A stretch of 12,685 nt of DNA. It comes from JAZDEL01 sp043820655. GTDB lineage: Archaea; Iainarchaeota; Iainarchaeia; Iainarchaeales; JAZDEL01. A model generated the notes under the pieces. That model did no database searches. It had not been told where the DNA came from and worked only from the letters and a program-made list of their open reading frames with translations. Positions 7,555 to 12,685 of this stretch are shown here, one piece after another. Location of the stretch: the NCBI GenBank assembly GCA_043820655.1, contig JBDRDO010000025.1, positions 1 to 12,685 of the forward strand, written 5' to 3'. A program made the translations under genes and the position numbers. The number at the start of each line of letters is the position of its first letter. The first letter of the stretch is position 1.

Positions 7555-9323
7555 TTCTTCCCACCCTTTGCCTCTCTGTTTATCCTTGCAAGCTCGGCAT
7601 CATACTTTTCCATCTTTTCCTCAAACTCCCCGCGCGGCATGTTTATCTTGTTGAAATACCTGTCCTCTGTCTCGCGCCTCATATTATTTATCCTTATCCT
7701 TTCCTTTTCAAGCCCGCCTGTCCTGCCCCTCCAGCCAATGAAAATCTTCCCCAGCTGGGTAACTGTTATTATAACCGCAAGTGCAATAAGAATGTAAGGA
7801 ATGTTCTGCATAAGCAGGAATGTTATTGCAAACCCGGAAACATCAACCACAATTCCCGCCTCCGAGCGATTGCCGTGCCCGTCATTCATAAGAACCTTGA
7901 TTTCAGCCCTGCCCTCATCCTCGGGCGTGAATGTATAATCCCCGGCATACTTTCCTGTTTCAAAGGGCTGCATCATGAATGTCCTGCCGCGAACCTCAAT
8001 TACGGCATTTGCATCCGTAACTGCGCCCCCTCCGGGATATTTTGCGGATGCAACAACCCTGACAGTGTCGCCTATACTGAACTGCTTTTGCATCTCCTCA
8101 ATCTCAACATCAAATCCCGTGCCCTCTATCTCAGCCCTGACAGTGAGCCTGCCCTCATAGCCAAAAGTGTTCTGGTCCTTTTCCGCGATTATTATGAAGT
8201 TCTGCATCCCCAGGGGGGTTGACATCCCCACCTTAAAGGGCCCCTCATAAACCCCGTTTTCAGTGTGTTCAAGTGCCGCAGACCTTCCCGCGGATTCAAC
8301 CCTCACCTCTGCATCAGTAACTGGCCCCCCTCCCGAGCCCTTTACAAGAACCTTAAACTCCATGCTCTTCCCGCGCTCATATTTATCCTCAAGCGGCTCC
8401 ATTATTTCAATTGTCAGGAACGCCCCCTGCGCAGGCTCAAACACCTTTACCATTTTTTCAAAGTCCAGCACATTGCCGTATTCGTCCGTGCCTGTTATTT
8501 TAATAAGCCACTCCCCGGGCCTGTCAATCTGGCTTGTCCTGTAAGATGCGCTGAATCTGCCGTCCCCCGACATCGGGCTGTGTGCGGAGAATATTGTTTC
8601 CGATGCATATGTGATGTTTATGTCAACAGGCATTGCCGCAGGGGCACTGCCGCGCATCGCCCTGCCTGTAATGAGCATTGTGTCTCCGAGGATGTAGATG
8701 TCGTTTATGGAGTGCTCCGCAGTGAGGTCATTGCGGATGTTTATTGTGACTTCCGCAGTTGCGCTTACCTGCCTGAAGTATGCGCTTACTTTCACTTTGT
8801 TGGGCCCTTCCGCAGCGATATCGGAAATCTGCGCATAGCCGCCCTGTATGTTGTCGCCTATAAGCACATCCCCGTGCTCGCCGTCATTGTAAAACTCGGG
8901 GCCTTTGAATGGGCCCTCCGCGGAAATTTTTGCGGAGGGAATGCTCCTTCCGTTTGCGTTTATCTGAACCTTTATATGCATCATTTCCCCGCGGAAGTAG
9001 CTTCCCCCCTCCGCCGGCGCCATAAGTGTCATTTCAAGGCTTGTGGGCTCGCAGTCCGCGGGGCAGTTTCCATAGCCCTCGCCGCTTTCACATATCAGAT
9101 TCCCACAGCAGTTCGCGACAGTAACTTTTTTGCAGTCATTTGAAATGCACTGGTATGTTTTGCACTTAACGTCGGGCACAGCACCCGAGCACGCGCCGCA
9201 GTCCGCGGCACACGTGCACTGGTTTTCCTCCGCACCGCAGGTTCCGTCCCCGCATTCCGCGTATGCAAGCAGGGGCAGGAGCAGGAAAATAAACGCGAAT
9301 GCAAATACAAGTCCGTGTTTCAT
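7551..9323 (-). CDS. Type I membrane protein with Cys-rich N-terminus, Ig/macroglobulin-like domains and cytoplasmic helical tail
   Basis: A 590-residue protein from the ATG at 9323, chosen because it opens a clear signal peptide (MKHGLVFAFAFIFLLLPLLAYA). Residues 24-91 hold 14 cysteines, with two copies of the pattern CGxxxCxxxE...CxxDC (24-42 and 73-91). Next is a beta domain with NDGEHGDVLIGDN (146-158), resembling the acidic motif of choice-of-anchor-X-like domains, then further Ig/macroglobulin-like segments (about 200-295, 300-398 and 405-497), two containing PVTDA or AVTDA. A transmembrane helix lies at about 498-521. The tail (530-590) is a charged helical hairpin, RYFNKINMPRGEFEEKM, ending GGKK and similar to that of the next gene, whose start overlaps this stop by four bases. 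It is probably the first gene of a two-gene transcript. The function is unknown; the topology suggests an envelope sensor, scaffold or adhesion component. Confidence 0.87.
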   Translation of the reverse strand: MKHGLVFAFAFIFLLLPLLAYAECGDGTCGAEENQCTCAADCGACSGAVPDVKCKTYQCISNDCKKVTVANCCGNLICESGEGYGNCPADCEPTSLEMTLMAPAEGGSYFRGEMMHIKVQINANGRSIPSAKISAEGPFKGPEFYNDGEHGDVLIGDNIQGGYAQISDIAAEGPNKVKVSAYFRQVSATAEVTINIRNDLTAEHSINDIYILGDTMLITGRAMRGSAPAAMPVDINITYASETIFSAHSPMSGDGRFSASYRTSQIDRPGEWLIKITGTDEYGNVLDFEKMVKVFEPAQGAFLTIEIMEPLEDKYERGKSMEFKVLVKGSGGGPVTDAEVRVESAGRSAALEHTENGVYEGPFKVGMSTPLGMQNFIIIAEKDQNTFGYEGRLTVRAEIEGTGFDVEIEEMQKQFSIGDTVRVVASAKYPGGGAVTDANAVIEVRGRTFMMQPFETGKYAGDYTFTPEDEGRAEIKVLMNDGHGNRSEAGIVVDVSGFAITFLLMQNIPYILIALAVIITVTQLGKIFIGWRGRTGGLEKERIRINNMRRETEDRYFNKINMPRGEFEEKMEKYDAELARINREAKGGKK

Positions 9324-9346
9324 GGGCAATATAGTATAGAAAGAAG

Positions 9347-9354
9347 TATTTATT
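9347..9354 (-). promoter_or_regulatory. TATA box, leaderless spacing, for the surface-protein pair
   Basis: The minus strand reads CCAATAAATACTTC, with AATAAATA at 9347-9354. Its centre is about 27 bases from the ATG at 9323, the usual distance from a TATA box to the transcription start in archaea, and no Shine-Dalgarno sequence is visible before the ATG. Both facts suggest the mRNA begins at or next to the start codon. The TATA box lies just outside the MITE-like element. Confidence 0.55.
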
Positions 9355-9359
9355 GGTTG

Positions 9360-9370
9360 CGGAAACATTG
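9360..9370. repeat. Left 11-bp direct repeat (candidate target-site duplication)
   Basis: CGGAAACATTG, identical to 9477-9487, directly abutting the left inverted repeat. Confidence 0.7.
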
Positions 9371-9476
9371 GCGGTGTAGAAATCCCCAAAAATAAAAATT
9401 AAACCGCTTGCAATTCGCAGTTTTGAAGGGTTCTGCGAACCACGAATTTGCAGTTTATAAAGGATTTCTACAGAGC
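9371..9476. mobile_element. MITE-like element, 106 bp, with terminal inverted repeats and flanking direct repeats
   Basis: The ends, 9371-9385 and 9462-9476, are inverted repeats matching at 13 of 15 positions; the inner 11 (TGTAGAAATCC / GGATTTCTACA) are perfect. They are immediately flanked by an 11-bp direct repeat, CGGAAACATTG, at 9360-9370 and 9477-9487, arranged like a target-site duplication. The interior encodes no protein and contains a GGTTC-TGC-GAACC hairpin (9429-9441), a self-complementary TTTATAAA (9454-9461) and an A/T-rich tract. Known IS4-like transposases generate duplications of about this size. No transposase or second copy is in the window, so mobility is inferred from the structure alone. 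Confidence 0.55.
9388..9403 (-). terminator. T-rich tract, candidate terminator for the purine/one-carbon genes
   Basis: The minus strand reads TTTAATTTTTATTTTT, about 95 bases past the purN stop and upstream of the next promoter. Archaeal intrinsic termination relies on such T-rich non-template runs. The tract lies inside the MITE-like element, so the element may itself supply the terminator. Confidence 0.45.
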
Positions 9477-9487
9477 CGGAAACATTG
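9477..9487. repeat. Right 11-bp direct repeat (candidate target-site duplication)
   Basis: CGGAAACATTG, identical to 9360-9370, directly abutting the right inverted repeat. It begins ten bases past the purN stop codon. Confidence 0.7.
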
Positions 9488-9497
9488 CACTTGTGCA

Positions 9498-10085
9498 TTA
9501 ATCAAGTTCATTGCGCATAAACCTGCGCACGCCCTCTAAGATAACTTCCTGCTCCGCTTTTTGCACGCGCGCCTTTAAGGTTTCGGGCGTGTCCCCCTGT
9601 AAAACAGGAACTTTCTTTTGCAGTATTATGGGCCCTTTGTCAACATCATCCGTTACAAAATGCAGGGTGCACCCTGTTTCCTTCTTTCCCGCTGCCAAAA
9701 CCGCGGCATGCACATCCTTATCCATCCCCCCTGCAAATTCAGGCAGTAATGAGGGGTGAATATTCATCATTTTCCCCGCGTATTTCCGCACTAATTCAGG
9801 CCCGGCAATGCGCATATAGCCTATCAAAAGCACCAATTCAGTGCCTGATTTTTCAAGTTCCGCAAGCAGTGCACGGTCAAATTCCGTGCGGTTTGCATAT
9901 GCTTTTGGGTCAACAAAAACAGCACGAATGCCGTGTTTTTTTGCCCTTTCGAGGATAAAAGCCTGCTTTCTGTCGCTCAAAACAAGCACAATCTGCGCAT
10001 CAAGCGCCCCTGATCCGATTTCATCAATAAGCCCCTGTAAATCGGCGCCCTTGGTAGAGCCAAGGACTGCTATTTTAAGCGCCAT
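9498..10085 (-). CDS. purN: Phosphoribosylglycinamide formyltransferase, divergent form
   Basis: A 195-residue protein, close to the usual PurN length. It would transfer the formyl group of 10-formyl-tetrahydrofolate to GAR, the third step of purine synthesis, in the cytoplasm. The formyltransferase signature MNIHPSLLP holds the catalytic Asn108 and His110, and HFVTDDVDKGPI holds the catalytic Asp at about 146. Two regions differ from the textbook enzyme: the phosphate-binding loop reads GSTKGADLQ instead of SGxGxNLQ, and the segment after HPSLLP reads EFAGGMDKDVH instead of the usual PGLHTH type. It therefore belongs to a divergent PurN clade; another formyltransferase specificity is possible but less likely given its neighbours. 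The start lies two bases past the folD stop, with a G-rich ribosome site inside the end of folD, so the two are probably translationally coupled. Confidence 0.87.
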   Translation of the reverse strand: MALKIAVLGSTKGADLQGLIDEIGSGALDAQIVLVLSDRKQAFILERAKKHGIRAVFVDPKAYANRTEFDRALLAELEKSGTELVLLIGYMRIAGPELVRKYAGKMMNIHPSLLPEFAGGMDKDVHAAVLAAGKKETGCTLHFVTDDVDKGPIILQKKVPVLQGDTPETLKARVQKAEQEVILEGVRRFMRNELD

Positions 10086-10087
10086 TT

Positions 10088-10969
10088 TCAGCGCCCCCTT
10101 TTACGCCTTTCGCGCCCCGCGCCTGCGGAAAGTTCCGCTGCCTTAACAGTGTTCTCAACAACGCTTGCAACAGTCATAGGCCCAACTCCCCCCGGCACAG
10201 GTGTAATTGCCCGCGCTTTCTTACGCACAGCGGCAAAGTCAACATCCCCCTCAAGCCCGCGCGCGGTTTTTGTTGTTCCCACATCAATCACAACAGTACC
10301 TTTCTTCATCATGCCTGCGCGGATTAATTTTGGTTTTCCGACTGCTGAAATCAGAATGTCTGCGTTAATTGTGTGTGCCTTAAGGTTTTTTGTGTGGATG
10401 TGGCAGAATGTTACGGTCGCAAATTCATTCAGAAGCATAATCCCTAAGGGTTTGCCCACAATGTTTGACGCCCCGACAACAACAACATTCCTGCCTTTGA
10501 GTTTCACATTCGCGCTGTGCAGGAGTTTCATAACCCCGAGTGGTGTTGCGGGCGCAAAACAATTTTTATCTCCTGAAAATAATTTTCCCAAACTTGCGGG
10601 ATTAAAGCCGTCAACATCCTTTTCAGGATTAATTGCTTCCATCACGCGCTGCACATTAATTTTCTTCGGAAGCGGCAGCTGAACAAGAATTCCGTTTATT
10701 TTTTTGTCATTATTAAGCGCGCGGATTTTTGCAATTAGTTTTTTTTCTGTTGTTGAGGCGTGCAAACGCACGGTGCGTGAATAAACCCCCGCGGTTTTGC
10801 ATGCGGATGTTTTTTTATTGACATAAAGTTCGGACGCGGGATCATTCCCGACAAGCACGGCGGCAAGCCCGGGCGTAATTCCCTTTGATTTTAATTTTTT
10901 AACCCGTGCGGAAAGCGCGTGCAGGGTTTTGTTTGCCAATTTTTCCCCATTGAGGATTTTAGCGGGCAT
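10088..10969 (-). CDS. folD: Bifunctional methylene-THF dehydrogenase / methenyl-THF cyclohydrolase
   Basis: A 293-residue protein of normal FolD length. It converts 5,10-methylene-THF to 10-formyl-THF with NADP, supplying PurN. Visible motifs: Y49...K53 in YVNKKTSAC (catalytic Tyr and Lys), VQLPLP (96-101) with the conserved Gln, PEKDVDGFNP (115-124), the dinucleotide loop VVGASNIVGKP (164-174), and ITPVPGGVGPMT (255-266). The usual PCTP is APATP here (139-143), so the common Cys is replaced. The last residues form a basic tail, RERRKRGR. The ATG has a GGAG site seven bases upstream and sits 12 bases after the glyA stop, so it is almost certainly co-transcribed with glyA. Confidence 0.96.
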   Translation of the reverse strand: MPAKILNGEKLANKTLHALSARVKKLKSKGITPGLAAVLVGNDPASELYVNKKTSACKTAGVYSRTVRLHASTTEKKLIAKIRALNNDKKINGILVQLPLPKKINVQRVMEAINPEKDVDGFNPASLGKLFSGDKNCFAPATPLGVMKLLHSANVKLKGRNVVVVGASNIVGKPLGIMLLNEFATVTFCHIHTKNLKAHTINADILISAVGKPKLIRAGMMKKGTVVIDVGTTKTARGLEGDVDFAAVRKKARAITPVPGGVGPMTVASVVENTVKAAELSAGAGRERRKRGR

Positions 10970-10976
10970 AGGATAT

Positions 10977-10980
10977 CTCC
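10977..10980 (-). promoter_or_regulatory. Ribosome binding site of folD
   Basis: GGAG on the minus strand with a seven-base spacer to the ATG at 10969. It supports this start and lies between the glyA stop and the folD start. Confidence 0.6.
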
Positions 10981-10981
10981 A

Positions 10982-12211
10982 TCACCTATAAAAAACAAAT
11001 TTCCTGCAGAGTTCCTGCACTTCCTTTTTTGTGCGCGCGGCAAGTGCATTGTCATCAGGCTTCTCAATTATTGCGGAAATCCACTGCGCGATTTGTTTCA
11101 TCTCACTTTCCTTCATTCCGCGCGTTGTTGCAAGCGGCGTGCCAAGACGTATTCCCGAGGGGTTAAATGGCGTGCCCTTGTCAAACGGAATTGTGTTCAT
11201 GTTTGCTATTATCCCCGCGCGGTCCATCTGCGCGGTAATTTCCTTCGCGCTTGCCTTTTTATCAGAAACATCAAGCAACATCAGATGATTATCCGTGCCG
11301 CCGCTCACTACGCGCACTCCCTGCGCAATGAACTCGTTTGCCATTGCCTGCGCGTTCTTTATAATCTGCTTTGCGTAATTTTTGAATTCGGGTTTCAGCG
11401 CCTCGCCGAAAGCCACGGCAATTCCCGCAGTTGTGTGGTCGTGGGGTCCGCCCTGAATGCCTGGGAAAACCGCCCTGTCAATCTTTTCCGCGTGTTCCTG
11501 CCTGCACATTATCATTGCGCCGCGCGGCCCGCGCAGGGTTTTGTGCGTTGTTGTTGTCACAACATCCATATGCGGCACGGGGGAAGGATGAACGCCCGCG
11601 GCAACAAGCCCGGCAATGTGCGCAATATCTGCCATTGCATATGCATCAACGCTTTGTGAAATTTCAGCAAAACGCTTGAAGTCAATTGTGCGCGAGTATG
11701 CGGTATATCCTGAGACTATAATCTTCGGCTTCTCCGCGCGCGCAAGTTTCTCAATTGCATCATAATCAAGCATTTCGGTTTTTGCATCAACAGTATAATG
11801 CGCCCAGCAGTATGCCTTTCCCGTGAACGAAACCTTATGCCCATGGGATAAATGCCCGCCGTGTGAAAGCGACATGCCCATTGCCTTGTCCCCGAATTCA
11901 AGCAGTGCAATATAAACCGCCATGTTGGCGGGCGTTCCGCTCAGGGGCTGGACATTCACATGTTCCGCGCCGAACAATTTCTTTGCGCGTGAAATAGCAA
12001 GGTTTTCAATCTCATCAATAATTTCATTTCCCGCATAATACCTTTTCCCTGCGTAGCCCTCGGAATATTTGTTTGTTAGTATAGAACCTGTTGCCTCAAG
12101 CACGCCCTGCGATGCAAAGTTTTCAGATGCAATAAGTTCAATGCCCTGCTCCTGCCTCTTTTTTTCCGCGGCAATTAGTTTTGATACTGCAGGGTCGGTT
12201 TTTTGGAGCAT
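10982..12211 (-). CDS. glyA: Serine hydroxymethyltransferase
   Basis: A 409-residue PLP enzyme that converts serine and THF to glycine and 5,10-methylene-THF, feeding FolD; it probably acts as a cytoplasmic dimer or tetramer. Numbered from the ATG at 12211: SENF (30-33), YAGKRYYAGNE around 53-62, SHGGHLSHG near 116-124, the PLP-contacting DIAHIAGL beginning at D195, and the PLP-lysine motif TTTTHKTLRGPRG with K224. SGIRLGTP near the C-terminus holds the carboxylate-binding Arg. Length and motifs match the bacterial-type GlyA family. A GTG at 12220 could extend the frame by three codons, but it falls inside the GAGGTG ribosome site six bases before the ATG, so the ATG is the better start. It has its own promoter right after purA and probably leads a glyA-folD-purN transcript. 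Confidence 0.97.
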   Translation of the reverse strand: MLQKTDPAVSKLIAAEKKRQEQGIELIASENFASQGVLEATGSILTNKYSEGYAGKRYYAGNEIIDEIENLAISRAKKLFGAEHVNVQPLSGTPANMAVYIALLEFGDKAMGMSLSHGGHLSHGHKVSFTGKAYCWAHYTVDAKTEMLDYDAIEKLARAEKPKIIVSGYTAYSRTIDFKRFAEISQSVDAYAMADIAHIAGLVAAGVHPSPVPHMDVVTTTTHKTLRGPRGAMIMCRQEHAEKIDRAVFPGIQGGPHDHTTAGIAVAFGEALKPEFKNYAKQIIKNAQAMANEFIAQGVRVVSGGTDNHLMLLDVSDKKASAKEITAQMDRAGIIANMNTIPFDKGTPFNPSGIRLGTPLATTRGMKESEMKQIAQWISAIIEKPDDNALAARTKKEVQELCRKFVFYR

Positions 12212-12217
12212 TTTACG

Positions 12218-12223
12218 CACCTC
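12218..12223 (-). promoter_or_regulatory. Ribosome binding site that decides the glyA start
   Basis: GAGGTG on the minus strand, six bases before the ATG at 12211. It overlaps the alternative GTG start at 12220 and so argues against it. Confidence 0.65.
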
Positions 12224-12246
12224 TGGGATTAATATTAGAGTGGAAC

Positions 12247-12255
12247 TATATATAA
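12247..12255 (-). promoter_or_regulatory. TATA box for glyA-folD-purN
   Basis: The minus strand reads TTATATATA, a near-consensus archaeal TATA element about 40 bases upstream of the glyA ATG. Transcription would start near 12226, giving a leader of about 15 bases that just includes the GAGGTG site. It begins four bases past the purA stop, so glyA can be read independently of purA. Confidence 0.65.
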
Positions 12256-12258
12256 GAA

Positions 12259-12685
12259 TTAGTTATTTATAATCGTTTCCCCGCGCTCCGCGCCTGTGGA
12301 GATTATTTTAATCGGCACGCCGACCTCGTGTTCAATGAATTCCAGGTATTCCTGCGCGCCTTTCGGCAAGTCCGAAACCTTTTCGTATTTTTTGCCCTTT
12401 TCAAGGTCAAAACCAGCAAATTCAGCATATATGATTTTTGACTTTTCCACGGAACGCGAGCTGTAAGGGAAATACCTGAACCTTTTGCCGGACATTTCGT
12501 ATTCCACAGCAACCTTCAGCGGCTTAATTCCCGAAAGCACGTCAAGTTTTGTGATTGCAAGTTCCGTAAAACCATTAATCCTGTGAGAGGTGCGGAGCAT
12601 ACACAAATCAAGCCAGCCAACACGTCTTGGCCTGCCTGTTGTTGTGCCGAACTCCCCTCCCTTTTCGCGCAGTTCCTCGGCCTGC
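12259..12685 (-). CDS. purA: Adenylosuccinate synthetase, C-terminal part; 5' end outside the window
   Basis: The C-terminal 141 residues are visible and the frame is open to the window edge. PurA makes adenylosuccinate from IMP, aspartate and GTP, the first step of the AMP branch. The aspartate/IMP loop EFGTTTGRPRRVGWLD lies near the left end of the fragment, followed by INGFTELAITKLDVLSG, where TKLD is the guanine-contacting motif, and near the C-terminus VPIKIISTGAERGET, matching the family's final nucleotide-contacting segment. The protein ends a few residues after this motif, like the shorter PurA forms. It is on the same strand as glyA-folD-purN, 47 bases upstream. Confidence 0.97.
   Translation of the reverse strand, partial: QAEELREKGGEFGTTTGRPRRVGWLDLCMLRTSHRINGFTELAITKLDVLSGIKPLKVAVEYEMSGKRFRYFPYSSRSVEKSKIIYAEFAGFDLEKGKKYEKVSDLPKGAQEYLEFIEHEVGVPIKIISTGAERGETIINN

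Noticed and set aside
8265..9143. An 879-base plus-strand open frame opposite the large surface protein gene
   Set aside because: It lies wholly antisense to a gene with clear signal peptide, domains and membrane helix; its translation shows no recognisable domain.
9323..9389. Longer start for the large surface protein (22 extra residues from 9389)
   Set aside because: The signal peptide begins at the internal Met at 9323, the TATA box would lie inside the extension, and the extension runs into the MITE-like inverted repeat.
9486..9497. TGCACTTGTGCA palindrome just after the purN stop as a terminator hairpin
   Set aside because: The stem is only 4-5 bp with a 2-4 base loop and has no adjacent T run.
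10919..11659. A 741-base plus-strand open frame opposite folD/glyA
   Set aside because: It is antisense to two certain genes and its translation has no plausible motifs.

Overview
The window reads as a piece of an archaeal genome, most likely from a DPANN-type or related lineage. The evidence is TATA boxes 25-45 bases upstream of starts (one spaced for a leaderless transcript), a single-domain KaiC-like ATPase, and surface proteins built from Ig-like domains, COG1361-like domains and C-terminal membrane anchors. No rRNA or tRNA is present, so the lineage is inferred and not proved.

Layout. 1-5352 (+) is the 3' part of a very large repetitive cell-surface protein gene, cut by the window edge. 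It carries long Ig-plus-core repeats, then two COG1361-like domains, a transmembrane helix and a short basic tail. 5364-6269 (-) is a KaiC/RecA-superfamily ATPase gene, convergent with the giant gene and read from its own promoter. 6364-9323 (-) holds two ATGA-overlapping genes for type I membrane proteins with Ig/macroglobulin-like ectodomains. Both end in the same kind of short charged helical cytoplasmic tail, and they share a promoter that looks leaderless. 9324-9497 is intergenic and contains a 106-bp segment with imperfect terminal inverted repeats and 11-bp flanking direct repeats, arranged like a MITE. 9498-12685 (-) holds purN, folD, glyA and the 3' end of purA.

The right-hand genes form a coherent pathway. 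GlyA takes a one-carbon unit from serine to make methylene-tetrahydrofolate, FolD oxidises it to 10-formyl-tetrahydrofolate, PurN uses that to formylate GAR in purine synthesis, and PurA starts the IMP-to-AMP branch. The left two thirds is mostly cell-envelope genes. The most unusual items are the MITE-like element, the near-identical duplicated Ig block flanking diverged core domains inside the giant protein, and the shared cytoplasmic tail of the two membrane proteins. I do not see a defence system, CRISPR array or intact transposase gene.
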